From assembly GCA_900660155.1 (NCBI GenBank), contig CABFPE010000094.1, positions 779,106 to 843,105 of the forward strand: a DNA stretch of 64,000 nucleotides, written 5' to 3'. A program made the position numbers and the translations under genes. A model generated the notes under the pieces. It saw nothing but the letters and a program-made list of their open reading frames with translations, ran no database searches and had not been told where the DNA came from. The DNA is from Hofstenia miamia. Taxonomy: Eukaryota > Xenacoelomorpha > Acoela > Hofsteniidae. Shown here in pieces: positions 43,736-56,218 of this stretch. Numbering within the stretch: the first letter of the stretch is position 1; each line of letters opens with the position of its first letter.

Positions 43736-44780
43736 ACCTACGATTTACAGAATAATAATTTTCTGTCAATAAATTGCTAGTGCTTCACGAATTTTAATTG
43801 GTTTTGTACGTAAACATGTGGAACTTGTGCAAAACATCAAAAATTTCATTTTAGCGATGGCGCTAATTAAATAAATCATGCTTCTCTACATCAATTTCAA
43901 GCAAAATTTTTTAAAGTAAATAAATTCATTAATCACTGCTTTGCGCTTAAATGAATTCTGCCTTTTCTGTGAGGTTGGTTCAGCACTATAAGTAAAATTA
44001 AAAAATAACAATATTGGTACAGAATAGATAATGAAACAATTGAATGCTGTTTTTATTTGTTTTAATTATAGGGTGTTATTGTTAAATATTTAGCTTGTTT
44101 AACGAATGTTTGATAGAAAATATATAAATTATTTTGATTTTGTTTTGTATGTCTGATTGTAGGTTGGATGGCTTGTCTGATGACGCGTTTGACATGGGTG
44201 ATACACTGGCAAACATTCGTCAAACATTTTGCTTGCCAAATATTGGTCATACAAGTGTGATAGTGTATCATCCCCTTGCGAGTCAATTTGATAGTTTTAA
44301 TTCACTTTGTTATTGTTTTTAGAAATCATTATTTAAGCTTAAATAAATTTTAGGTGTGTTGAACAGTGCTGCTTTTTGATTATGCATATCCATAAATTTC
44401 CATAAAATTTACATCCCAGAAAATAATTTCCATTTCCATGAATGGAAACTTCAATTTCCATATGCAACTGGTTGTAAAACTGTTTAGCATTCATATCACT
44501 ATCGGCAAGGCTTTGTTTGTTAAGTTATCAGAGTTGATTAATCACAATTATTGTCCATCTACTTACAATAATAACATCAAATCGAAATGTAGCGCGCTTT
44601 ACAAAATTAATTATGCAGAAGGGAGTGTCAAAATAATTTACGCAAGTATTGAATTCTTTGTCTATCGGCAATTTGACGAAAAATTCCGCATAATTCTGAA
44701 TTACACATGTAGCTATTTGGGTAAGTTGCACAACTTTTGTCGTTCTTGAAGTTCTTTATAATTGAAATATTTATCCCCAG
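43736..44780. other. Spacer with an inverted hAT terminus
   Basis: A segment at about 44,396-44,473 full of TTTCCAT words and ending CCATATGCAACTGG is the inverted counterpart of the hAT left end at 46,983 (CAGAGTTGCATATAGAA). It marks the end of a second copy lying to its left. ORFs at 44,134-44,322 and 44,438-44,749 have no other support. ACGAATGTTTGA and its complement TCAAACATTCG-like words near 44,103-44,225 form loose inverted repeats. Confidence 0.4.
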
Positions 44781-46037
44781 TTAAGGTAGGTTTCAGGGGG
44801 GGTCCCTTTTTTCGGATATATAGCACTTAAGAACTATTTCTGCTGCATACCATATGTGTAACGGTATCAGAATTGGTTTCTGATTTTTTTTCCGCATATT
44901 TTAATTTTTTTGTGCATATTTAATGAGGTGTTATTATAAATAGACACGATTGTCTATGGCAAGAAATCTCAAAAAGTATAATAGCTAGAGCTGTAGTTTT
45001 TTGCACAGATATAGATACATACTATATCTAGAATTTGAACCAGAATTAAAGTAATTCAATGAAAAATAAATTTTTTATAATTTTTTTAAATTATACTGAC
45101 ATTTTTTGTACTCGGAAATTGAAGAAAATTTCTTTTATCTATCCAAAATCTTCTCTGAATATACTTTGATCTTAAAGATTGAGGCACAAAATCATCTTCA
45201 AACTATAAGGAATAATCACAGCAAATTTCAAAACAATAGAGCAAATACTTTTTGAGATATCCTGCTATAACGATCTATAAAGTGATAAAAAATTAGAAAC
45301 AGAGAAAATTGCGTTTGAAAATTTTGATATATTACAGAAAATATTTGCTTAACTTAAAACGCCCCAGCCTCATATGTGTCATCTGCTGCGTTCACCAGCG
45401 CATGCTGTCTGTGTTTTCGTAGAGCTCTTTTCTCGGTGTCAACTCTGACGACTGAATTTCTCACTCTTTTGATGTAAAATGACGTAATCCATCAATAACG
45501 AATTTTCCGCATTCAAAGCCAAGTTTTCGAAAAACATCAACGCGCCCAAGTTCACCATCATTGTATACAATAGCAGCATCTAGCACAGCAATCTCTAATC
45601 TTTCTCTACCAACAAACACACTCTTAGGGGATCTATTCCAAATCAGGTTGTGATATGATTCATTGTTGTTTTGGGTTCCCCCGTGGAGACATTTCGTGAG
45701 GAGGGCGTCACTTGAAAGTTCAATGAAAATTGGCTTGATTTGTTCTAGCACAAACTTTGGCAATACGTTTTTGTTATCCCTTTTGCACCAATCACCACAC
45801 AAATCATGATTTCCTCCCCTGTGATGAAAAATAGCCACTATGCTTCTTCTCATACCAGTATTTTTTTTAAATGTTAGGTGCATTCAAATGCAATTTCTAA
45901 CAATATATAGACTTTTTAATGTATTAAAACACTGTTTATCTTAAAGCTGAATAGTTGACGATTCTAAAAACACCAAAATGTCATAACTGATTTTTTTAAC
46001 CCAAACAACCTTTCATGGCCCTGAAACCTACCCTTAA
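44781..46037. mobile_element. Kolobok-like (TTAA) DNA transposon, degenerate
   Basis: Ends TTAAGGTAGGTTTCAGGG (44,781-44,798) and CCCTGAAACCTACCCTTAA (46,019-46,037) are inverted repeats with one indel. Both begin with TTAA, fitting a TTAA target duplication as in Kolobok or piggyBac. The inside holds a transposase remnant on the minus strand. At 1.26 kb it is internally deleted relative to an autonomous element. Confidence 0.8.
45354..45883 (-). pseudogene. Transposase C-terminal part, Kolobok/Mutator-like
   Basis: Minus strand. AIFHHRGGNHDLCGDWCKR, then LPKFVLEQIKPIFIELS, then LLTKCLHGGTQNNNESYHN, LIWNRSPKSVFVGRERLEI and AVLDAAIVYNDGE. The C..GxTQNxNES block with NRSPK is the hallmark of a transposase family common in animals, filed as Mutator-like in protein databases as I recall; the TTAA ends argue for Kolobok. 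A one-base shift at 45,463 leads into a natural-looking tail, LRKHRQHALVNAADDTYEAG, ending GAF and TAA at 45,354. The N-terminal catalytic part is missing. Confidence 0.75.
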
Positions 46038-46224
46038 ATGAGTGCCCTTTGAATTTTTCTGTTAATCTAGGATGCAAGATTTCATTTTATATCAGGAATG
46101 CGCAAATGTAGACAATTGGCCATACAATTTCAACGGAAGTATAATAATTTTTATTCAAGAACTCATCACGAAATATAAGAAATTATTAAAAAAACTATTA
46201 CTAATCAAATAAACACGAATTACA

Positions 46225-46700
46225 AATTCATTTTGAGCAAGATTCACAGACTACAGTTTGACACCCCCAGCACGTCATTCTGCGATTAATTTTTTTTATA
46301 TAATCTTGACATATTTTTCTAGTGTAGTTATTGCAGTTTCTGTAAGACATGCAATCTTTTAATTTATTGAATTTGAAAAATCAATTCGTTGTTAGCACAC
46401 AATTCTTTTAATAATTGCATAAGGAACTCCCATCTGTTCCCCGACCATGTCTCCATTTTCTTGCAGATAATGGAGGCATTCAATGTTCCAATATCTACAG
46501 TGTTTTCATAGACGTTGGGGGCCTATCTAAATGTAATTGAACAACTTACTTAGAATTTAAACATTTGAACTGATGCATCAACTGCCCCCTTCGTGCGATT
46601 ATAATAATCCTTTATTTTTTGGTTTGAGGTTTAAGTGTACTATTGGGTCCTGACTGGGCTTTGCATCTATGTATTTTTTGTACTCGTCATCTCATTTTAC
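46225..46700 (-). pseudogene. piggyBac-like transposase C-terminal fragment
   Basis: On the minus strand: YYNRTKGAVDASVQMFK matches the piggyBac motif YN-x-TKGGVD-x-x-DQM. Next NVYENTVDIGTLNASIICK and RWEFLMQLLKELC match the following helices. Then comes a cysteine-rich tail, SYRNCNNYTRKICQDY and MTCWGCQTVVCESCSK, equivalent to the C-terminal zinc-binding domain that recognises transposon ends. At least three frameshifts or stops separate these parts. No TTAA-flanked termini were found. Confidence 0.75.
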
Positions 46701-46982
46701 TGACCAAATATTTCTTGAAAACAAGATATTCCTTCAACATTTATCCAATTTTAGGAAATCCAATGAGTCCTCCATGATGTTGAACAATATTTATATAGTG
46801 TTCTAAACATTTCAGTTATCCATTTTTTGTAATGGGATGCGTTGCATTGACTATGTCTTCTGTTGGATTCGACCTTGATTGTTCAGGGGAACTCGAAACC
46901 ACAAAAATCGTAAGATGCTAAAAATAAAAAAATCATCCCCAATGCCGTCATTTTCAGTAGCAGAGGAGTCTCGTCATCTTCC

Positions 46983-48228
46983 CAGAGTTGCATATAGAAG
47001 TGGATATTTCCATGTCATTCCATTTCCAGATTATGGAAATAGAAATTGAATGGAAATCGAAATCATTTTATGGAATGGAAATTTGGTGGAAATTTATGAA
47101 AATGCAATTTCAAAAATACATTTTATATTTAAATAAAAAATCTTTAAGAACAGTCATAAACAGCATTAAAATAAACTAAATTATTCGGAATTATACAAAT
47201 CAGAGCGAATACAACCATAAAAATTGGTTAACTTCAAATCATTTGCTAATGGTCTTTTGCAAGTTATAAAGCGCCTACAATCTTTGTCTTGCCTTATCAT
47301 CCTTGATGATATATTCACACACCTTGCTCCTCTTTCACAAAATCTTCAATCAGAGACAATTGATATTTCTAGTGCAAGAACATTGGTGACAGAGCACATC
47401 AATCTTCTCAAAGATAAAAGAAGCAAGGAATACTTCATCAAAATAAGGGAATTGGTGATAACCCTAGGTGAAAAAGAACATTGGTGACAGAGCACATCAA
47501 TCTTCTCAAAGATAAAGGAAGCAAGGAATACTTCATCAAAATAAGGGAATTGGTGATAACCCTAGGTGGACAGGAAATCATTGATTTGCATATGCCATTT
47601 ACAAGAAAACGAAAGTATAGTCAGTGTGCACTAGACAGCATGGAACATATTTCATCTTGACATCGTGATATTGACACAGATCTTCAAAATGAAAATCCTT
47701 TGGACTATTTTCGACTCACTATGTTTTATCCAATTCTAGACTCTATTCTGAGTGAAATGCATTAGGTTTTCCAAGCAGTCCATTATTGAATGCAATGTCG
47801 GCCTTCCAACCTACAAGTATAAATTTTCTCAAAGTTGATGCGATGAAACCTTTTGAAAAACATTTTCACATATGTGGTGATATTTCATAGTGAAATCGCA
47901 ATCAGAAGAAATTCAAAATATTACTGAAGTAATAAATTTAATGCATCCAAAAGAAGGTTTCCCATCCGTTCCCATCGCTATCAAAACTTTTCGGTTGTCA
48001 CTTACTATACCTGTTGCAAATGTTTTCGACAATGCCTCAAACAAAAAACTTTCTAAGAAATACTATGAAGGAGAAAGGTACAAGCTCATTGGCACTGATT
48101 TCTATTGAAAAAGTATTAGAAAGAAATATCGATCTTGAACATTGTGCCAATATTTTTGCAAGAAGGAATTGCCTGCGTGATTCCATTGGAAAAAATCAGA
48201 ATCGAAATACATCTCTTTTGTTGATTTA
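46983..48228 (+). pseudogene. hAT transposase fragment with left terminus
   Basis: CAGAGTTGCATATAGAA at 46,983 looks like a hAT left end, followed by clustered TTTCCAT/ATGGAAAT subterminal words. From 47,224 the frame resembles the ZMYM1/DUF4371-type hAT transposase C-terminal half: LDDIFTHLAPLSQNLQSETIDIS, then NPLDYFRLTMFYPILDSIL, then SEEIQN...TFRLSLTIPVA. In the next frame follow KNFLRNTMKEK, SSLALISIEKVLERNIDLE and CANIFARR, the hAT dimerisation region. A 98-bp tandem duplication, stops and frameshifts break it. The right terminus was not securely placed. Confidence 0.75.
47378..47573 (+). repeat. 98-bp tandem duplication inside the hAT remnant
   Basis: Two adjacent copies beginning GAACATTGGTGACAGAGC (47,378 and 47,476), nearly identical (AAAGAAGC versus AAGGAAGC). 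Since 98 is not a multiple of three it shifts the reading frame. Confidence 0.9.
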
Positions 48229-49109
48229 AAATTTTTCCTTTTTATAATTATTTTTGGCAATATCCACCCTAAGCCCTCCACTTATGCTTAATATTTCAAG
48301 GATGATTCTTAAATTTTTAATTATTTATTGTTTTGGTTTTGTCAAATATATACTTTGCTTTCCATTAAAATAATTTTGTATAATATTTTAGAATAAAGTG
48401 TTTAATTTTTTACATTATTTTATGTGGCAATTTTATTACAAAGTATTTCGAAATACGTTATTAAAATCATTATATATTCACGTTATGTGCCTGGGGTTAT
48501 AGCCCCCACTTAGTTTTTAGACTGTAGACAAGCTCCTGCTCAAATTACATTGGTTAAATAATATACTGGTACAGCGAAAGCAATTCTAACTTACATATAA
48601 AATTTGGAAACTGGCGGCGAAATTTCAGATATTTTAAGGCCAGGACCCGTTTGTGAAATATATCATTCGTTACTAATTCTGCTTCCAACTTGTAAATGCA
48701 TATATAATTATTTTAATTTTTAATGACACCGCAATTAATATTATTATCTACAGAAATTATGTGATGCATATGAACTTACTCCAAGACTTCTTCCACATAT
48801 CATCGCCATGTGTACATGACTTTACCTTATTCATTTTTAGTTCAATTTTGTACAGAACTGAAACTGAAATATAATTAAAACTATGAAATTGAAATAGCCT
48901 TGGCTGAGGCAAGGGTGAAAAGCATTACAAAATTATATTATGTGTACCTTAGTAGTTTCAACCAAACCAATTATTGAACTGAATTGCAATTATTTTTCAA
49001 AATGTTAGTAATTAATGAAGTTGATCAGCTTATTTTTTGTTTCTTTCTTAATAAATTGTCATAAAATAATGCTGGGAGTTTTCTATCAACATACAACAGG
49101 GCCTCTCCG
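48229..49109. other. AT-rich spacer
   Basis: Nothing recognised. It may include decayed 3' sequence of the hAT element. Confidence 0.35.
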
Positions 49110-49336
49110 ATATATTGTATATTTCTATTTTTGATCTCAAAACAGTGTTGAAGCACTTAAAATTTTCTATTTGCAATTGAAAAAAACAAATATTTATTTA
49201 TTCTTCTAATACTTATTTATATTCGGATCCGTTTCGGATCGAAACTAAAATTCTTTTAAAAATTCGGATCGGATCCCGATCATTAAGCTTCGGATCCGGA
49301 TCAGATCCTAAAATTTTGGATCCGATTCCATCTCTG
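49110..49336. mobile_element. Truncated copy of the CAGAGAT hAT-like element
   Basis: Aligns with 41,240-41,467 of the full copy, including ATTCGGATCCGTTTCGGAT and the terminal GATCCGATTCCATCTCTG. The left part is missing. ORFs drawn across it on the minus strand are artefacts of the repeat. Confidence 0.8.
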
Positions 49337-51774
49337 TAACAGGGAACTGGAGCAAATAATATTTCTTGTAGAATTTTTAATGATTTCGACCCCCGCACCC
49401 ATAGCTACGGTTTGCATTGTACTCTCAAATATAAATAAAATATGATATGACTGCATCTGCTGAGTGTTACTATTCATTAAATTTGGTAACATAACTCAAT
49501 TTTTATTCTACTAAAATTTCAACCGAATTTTATGATATAATGTTAACCAATTACAAGTCAGGGCCTTCGAACAAACGAAATCATATCTGAATCTGAATGT
49601 ATGCCATTGGAACAGCACAGAGATGAATCTAGAAATTTCTAGTGGGGTACTTAAATTTTTTATATATAGATAAATGCGGAATATGTATAAATCACACTTT
49701 TCAGATGAATTTCTCTATCGTAGAATAAACTTAAATTTTTATGTTTCAAAGTAACTTTTAAAAGCAGACGATTTTGTAAAGAATTTGTTATGATTCGGAT
49801 TTGGGTTTTGCAAATGCATTGCTCGACTCGAGTTTGGAGTAAATAAGTGGATTCGTAGGGCTCTATTATAGAAAAAATGAAAATCAACATACAATACATC
49901 TGAAGCCACAAAAACCACTTAAGGCACCCATGGCTTTGTGTAATTCAATATTTAGTGCAATGAGCTTGATTCTATTGAGATGAGCCCGCTTGTGTAATAT
50001 ATTTCTTTTGTTTATTTAAATGTGCCCCGGTGACCCAAATCCCTTAAAAAATTTACCAAGCTCACCCATCCAAAAATTCATGACCCGGCACCGAGGATCA
50101 GATGATGCAGTTGCAACTCTGGTAGACACGACTAATTGAGTAGGAAAATATCATCGCCTGCTATTAAGATATAGATGCTGCATTAAGTCGAAGGCTTTTG
50201 CTAAACAATTTCTTCAAACTATAGCATCAAATGAAATAGAACATTTGACAACATTAATAGTTGTAATTGGGCGGGTTACCTCATTACAGTTGAACAAGGC
50301 AAAGTCTGGCCATGGCATTTTTTCGAAAATTTTTTGCCAGAGCGACCTGAGCCTAGATTTTCTAAGTATTAGCCATTGTTACAGAAACGATTTGATTAAC
50401 TTCACCATTTTAATTTATGATGTAGGTAATTGGAAATACATATTATTAATCTCACTGAAATATTTTGTCCAGGTAAACCCCTGAGGCTTGATAGTCACAC
50501 AAAATCCCATTTTCTGAACCTTGTTTGAAAAAAATTAGGTCGGGCTGAAATATTACGATTGAAAACAGATTCGGGCAAGGCCGGACCATAAACAGGAAAT
50601 GTTTAATTTACAACTCTGAATTAATAATACAAACTTAAATTTGGCTTGCACAGAACAATTACTAATATATTTCAAACATTCAATTTAACCTCCCATTTTT
50701 TATTCATATTCTATTGACTATAAACTAATGGATAATGTTAATGTCCGTTGAAAATACGAGCTACAGCAGTTATTTTCAAGATATTTGACTAAACATCAAC
50801 AATACACTTGTAAATACCTGAAAAGGTTTTATAACATAACATGGAAGAGACAGCTTGGCCCTAGGCAATACAAAAATAGTTCCATAATAATCTAGATTTA
50901 CATTTTGTTGGAACATAATAATAATTGATTGCAATTTCCAATAAAGTAATTACAAAATAAAATTCATTATTTGCAATTGCTTTTTACTCACAATTTTTAA
51001 CTAAATCCAATTAGCATATTTTACGGTTATTGTTACGTTTCCTATATATTTCCACATTAGCTTTCATTTATCAAGTGAATCTTGATTCTTTGCTTTATTC
51101 GTTGTCTTTCGATTTTATTGATCTACATCTATTTGATGAAGATGATCAAAGCATTTGAAAATGGATTAATAAACACTGCAAATGTACGAAGGCTTTAAAA
51201 AAATTTTATTGATTCTTTTTAAAATTCTGTTGGTATCAGTTGATATTAATGGATTTTTTGTCAACAAAGCAATGAATATAATTTGAAATGATTCCAACGT
51301 CAGTTCTCGATCATATGCATTAAGCATTGTCGATGTAAATTTTGAATTGAAAAAACAACAGCGGCGATTTAAGGAAATTACTTTTGATTTTTTACTTATA
51401 AGCCGTACGATGGAGTATTTTGACAATCTGTAATATAATACCACTTGGGAAAGCAATTGTTTTACTTTGAAAATGGAATTATATGAGCTTAATGAAAATT
51501 CAAGGGTGGGTCAAGCCAAAATTTAGCTAAAATCTTATAATTAAAATAAATTGAATTTCTTAAGTGAACTCGCCTATATGAAATAGCGGGTCTGATTCGT
51601 AGACCAGGAAAATCTCAAGTGCTACCAACAATCAGTTTAGCCGAACCCGAGTTGATAACTTCTAATCACTGGGAATTTCAAAAACATCGAAGAATTCTGA
51701 ATCCAATCAAATTGTTTGGATGTTCACATAAAATAGTTTTGTCCAATGAAATTTAATTTTAACTTTTCTTATAA
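49337..51774. other. AT-rich DNA upstream of the GPCR
   Basis: No supported gene. GTTGCAACTCTG ending at 50,121 resembles a hAT right terminus, and GC-richer words (GACCCGG near 50,085; GTCGGGCTG and GGGCAAGGCCGGACC near 50,540-50,585; AGCGGGTCTG near 51,577) look like subterminal parts of further MITEs. The GPCR promoter should lie in the last few hundred bases, but no TATA box is evident. Confidence 0.4.
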
Positions 51775-54124
51775 ATGTTGCGTTACATTTTAAAATATGT
51801 TATTAAAATGAATGTAACGCAAGAAATAGAACTACAGTTTCTGAGTATTGCAATTAGTAAAGCTATGATTTTTGTATGTCTATTTGGCGTGGTTTCCAAT
51901 TTTGCAATTCTGCTTGTAATTATTGCTACAAAAACGATGCGTAATAATCATTACTTCTTAATTGGTAATTTGGCTTTCAATGATTGCCTTCTTTCCTTCA
52001 TCATGTCCATTACACTCTTAACTCCAATTCTAACCACGTTCACAGGAAAAGTGCCTGGGCCTCCAGTAATTGGTAGAATTTTATGCTCACTAAAATCTCA
52101 GAATGCCGTTTTCTCAGTAAGTATTTTATATTAATCACGCAATTTGCCATAATTAATAACCAAAAATGTTATTTCTGTAAGCTTACTACTTTGCCTATTT
52201 AGCATTAATAGAACTATTCAGAAGTCACTAATCTTTTTGTAATTATCAAAACTATTTTGATTTAAGACCTTTCCACTGATGGGTGACCTAAGGTAATACA
52301 GGTCTTCATTTCACTATGTTAATAGAGAGAACAGTTTTTCATTGCATTGAAAAGACATTTTCAAAGCGTTTTTAAAAAAAATTTAGCATGTATATTCTCT
52401 TAATGTTTTTGCGACTACTCTAGCTTTAATCATTTTTGAAATTGAAAATTACATTTAAGCATTGACTACCGGTACTAGGTGACTTTCCTAAAATATTTCT
52501 TTTTATATCCCTTATAAATAACCTGATGTAAGAACCGCTGTGGAATCTCAATTTCTATGATGTAACAAAGAAAATATAAGTTTATACCTGGTATTTTTTT
52601 ACTTTGAAAGTAAATTGAATTTTCCAGTTCATTGCAATAATTCTGTAAAAAAATTATAATAACATTTCCAATTATATCCCTACAATATTTTATTGTATTA
52701 TCACTGCAATGCATAACAAACAACTATTCAATTTTCAACTTACTACAACAAATTATACAACCGAATAAAATGATTTCTAGTTATTGTATTCTCATTTAAT
52801 GTAAAAATATAAGTAGCAATTTGCCAAGTCTTAGTATGCTAATTTTGTTTGAACTAAGGCTTCCACAAATTATCTCAAGAATTACTCTGCACAAGAGAAC
52901 AATGCACCCATATTTTTACAAATTTTTTATTTAGACGATAACAAATTCTGCATTAATTATTACCCTCATTGCTGTAGAAAGATGCTTGGCAGTAGTATTT
53001 CCAATTTTCTATCAACAACATGTCACTAAAAGAATTTGTTTCAAGGTGTCAGGAATTCTTTGGCTTTACAGCTGCACTCTTTTTATTATAAAAGATTATT
53101 TTTCTATAAAAGTAGAAAATAAATTTTGCTCACAGGACTATACGAATGCAATTTCTGTGTTCTTTGGGACAGTCAATGTCATTGATTATATCATTGTACA
53201 ATTACTGATCCCAATATTTTGCTACTGTTGCATTGCTTGGAAAATTTCACTTAAGATTTCAAAATCAGGTAAAGCAAACTAATTTTTTTAACATTAAATA
53301 AGCATCATGCAGCTGCATTAAAATTATGTTCAATCTTTAACTTTGATTTACAGTTATTTACGATTAATGTAGGTCAATATTTTGTCTAGTAATTTCCAAA
53401 AAGTCGAAGTTTTCAATTGAAGAAATTTGACCAAGTTCTTTTTCTAAAAATTACAAAACTATATATNTTGTATTACTTCAAATGTAAATATCCAGTGAAT
53501 ATTTTTAAATATATTTATAAGGAGTGAAATATAAATCATCAAAGTTTTGCATTTCTATTTGCCTCATTTTGCTTTAACTTTATTTGATTTTCTATATCGC
53601 AGACTGCATTCATTTTATCAAATTGACAAATATGCCACAATAAATTCTCAAGTAAACAATCTTTAGATAATGATTACATAAATTTCAAGGAAAATTCCTA
53701 CTTCAAACGTTATTTTTCAATTGTATGAAAGCAGCTTTCTCTAATGCGTTTATTAGATTTTACAAATTATAATTTCGCTATTCAATGATAATTAAATAAA
53801 TATTCACACAAAGTGCACAATTTTAAGCAATGGGATTTTTTAGGAACTGCGAAAACTAAATCTGTGAAGTCTAGTGCAAAATCCAACGTTACACGGATGC
53901 TATTTACAGTTACAGTGATTTTTGTATTGACTACCCTTCCTGATAGAGTGCATTTCGTATTTCTTACTAATACATTGAAAAGACCTCTGTGGGACTTTGA
54001 TAGTGTGTATCAAAAAATCACTACTTTGCTTGTCCTGACAAACGTTGGTGTGAATTTTTTTGTATACCCTCTCACAAATTCACATTTCAAGTCATCAGCA
54101 ATTAAGCTATTAAAGTGCTTGTAA
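51775..54124 (+). CDS. Rhodopsin-like (class A) G-protein-coupled receptor, 318 aa, three exons
   Basis: Exons 51,775-52,116, 52,935-53,268 and 53,844-54,124 join cleanly at GTAAG...TTTAG (phase 0) and GTAAAG...TTTAG (phase 1). The result is an unbroken 7TM protein. Residues: NVT glycosylation site at 13-15, TM1 29-52, NLAFND in TM2 at 65-70, Cys104 and Cys179 for the extracellular disulfide, ERC at 129-131 in place of DRY, a Pro-containing TM6 (TTLPD) without the usual Trp, and NFFVY at 296-300 in place of NPxxY. The C-tail is very short. A second in-frame ATG at 51,808 is an alternative start. AATAAA lies at 54,328. The ligand cannot be inferred. It is an orphan-type, possibly peptide-class receptor, and the one intact gene in the window. 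Confidence 0.9.
52117..52934 (+). other. GPCR intron 1
   Basis: Starts GTAAGTATTT and ends TTTTTTATTTAG, splitting the coding sequence in phase 0 within TM3. No element or gene is recognised inside. Confidence 0.85.
53269..53843 (+). other. GPCR intron 2
   Basis: Starts GTAAAGC and ends GATTTTTTAG, phase 1, in the third intracellular loop. It contains a single N at 53,467, so its length may be wrong. Confidence 0.85.
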
Positions 54125-55613
54125 ACTAAAATTCATCAAAAATATGGCATAGATGGAAAGATTTTTTTTAAAAATTTGTCTGAGGAAAATTCAGGATTTT
54201 ATAAACCTGACAATATTTCTTAAAGCTCAATTTGTTGCAATAAGCTTTAGGATGTGAGAATGGCAAAAGATATATCTTGCTTAGATAAATGATTGAGCGT
54301 GGAACAAAATTATTGTACAAGCTTTTGAATAAAATTGGCTTTTTTATTCACACATTCTATAATTTTATTAAACTGAATTTTACTCAAGAATTCCTTTGAA
54401 AGATTTTCCTATATGAATGTATCGATGTAAACATATTATGACTGCATGCTTACACAGAAATAGAGCAAGCTTTCCACTGAAGACCCATTGGCGCAATTTT
54501 GCCAACTGCTTAGTTTTTAGGACCAATGTCTGGTGGATTTATATATAAACTCAATTGAAATTAAATGATTTGTATCAGAGCGCAAATTGCACATTTCTTT
54601 ATAAAATGTACCTGTGTAAGGTATTGCAAATTAAATTAATCCTATTTTACACAGTGAGTAATTGATAAAAGTTAACCTCGCATTTTCAGTATGTAAAATA
54701 ACATTAGTTTTAGATGCAGACGCTACTGTGAATTATATAACCTTCGGTAAAATTTATAAAAATCTTCAAAAAATTTGCAGTATGTCGCTAAAACGATATT
54801 ATTTCAATGACCTTTAAACTCTAAAATATTACTTACGTATTTGCATTCCAAAAGAAAATTTTATTTTTTTGCAAAAGCATTACCTACATATCGTACATGT
54901 TCTTTAAAATAATCCAACTTTAGAAATACCAACTTAAATAATTCAAGAGCTATGGCTTAGCCCAAGGCCGACTTTAGCGACTATCTAGCGATTTACATTA
55001 CAAAAACACAATGCCGAATACAGGGGTGGAAATGGGTCGGGTTGTGTCAAGTTTTGTCAGGTCCAGTTTGGGTCGGGAAAAGATTTAATTGTGCATGATT
55101 TCATTTATTTGTTTTAAAGCAATTTAAAAGATTTTATTATGTTATTTATTGTCATGATATTAATATATATCATTGTAAATTGCTTTGTGTAGATATAAGA
55201 TGTATACAATAGATTAATTTAGTTGTTATTTTCTTCAAATTCCTATGAATTAAATACACTTTACACAATTTCACAAATAAAATGTGTACGAATATATGCA
55301 ATAAATTCTGTCAAATATGGAGATTATTTGCTGCAGCAGGATGGAACACAAACTGTGTTAGCACCATATTTTCTCAAATTTGAATTTTTTGAGAGCATTT
55401 GATAATTCCAATTAAATTCTTTGTTCAATTAGTTTTACAAAAATCCCATTGTTTTCGTGACATTTTTAAGCTGACCATAATTTAGACTTGATCACAGTGA
55501 AATACGATGCTAAACTTTATTAAATGTGTATTATAATAAAGCAGTAAATCTACAAAAGTTTACATATATTCTTTAAATCAAATATTATCCTACATTCCTC
55601 CATACCCAGACTT
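54125..55613. other. GPCR 3' flank and AT-rich spacer
   Basis: A polyadenylation signal AATAAA at 54,328-54,333 would end the GPCR transcript about 200 bp after the stop. CAGGGGTGGAAATGGGTCGGG at 55,021 resembles a hAT MITE start; no matching right end was found. Nothing else is recognised. Confidence 0.45.
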
Positions 55614-56218
55614 TCATAAAGTACTTTTCTTTTTGACATGCTTAATATTAATGGATTTATCAGATTTTAGCAAAATCACATTAGGTGAAGGACGAGCCAT
55701 GACTATGTCCTCTTTATCAAATCTTGGAGAAAATTTATTGCGAACATTAAAATTGTGAATATACACTGTGCCACCAACAAAGATCCTCTTCGCGTTTATA
55801 TTCTCTATATCATTTTTATTACTACCACTATAGTGGTAGGCCAATATATAATAGGTAAGCCGTAGCGTCCTAATAATGCTTCCATAGGGGAACCACCAAG
55901 TGTACTATGATATGTACGATATATTTGATATGTACATTTCTTTAAACTAGACAACCATCCACCTGAAGTACATCAAATTCTATCTCTAAGATTATGATGT
56001 AATCTTTCACAAATTGCATTACCTTCCAGATGGTATATTTGTTGTAAGAGTTTTTTTAGAATCAATATTTCTAAGCATATTCTCAAAATATGTGATTCAA
56101 ATGGTCTCCCTTGATCTGAATGAACAATTTTAGGAGGACCATATCCAAATACCCGGTTATTTAATAAGGCCTTTGAGCATTTTATATAAAAAACATTATT
56201 ATTTTCGATGAAGTACAT
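55614..56218 (-). pseudogene. Ty3/Gypsy integrase remnant (third family, C)
   Basis: Minus strand. FGYGPPKIVHSDQGRPFES carries the second catalytic Asp and NAICERLHHNL the Glu of the DDE core. After frameshifts, a stretch like YRTYHSTLGGSPMEALLGR matches the usual HxSTGxSPxxLLFGR region. 55,614-55,844 then holds a C-terminal domain with a GGTVYIHNFNVRNKFSPRF start and a HVKKK end. The sequence differs from families A and B. No RT or LTR of this element is present nearby. Confidence 0.78.

Noticed and set aside
49213-49492. Minus-strand ORFs near 49.3 kb
   Set aside because: They are translations of the terminal repeat of a hAT-like element.
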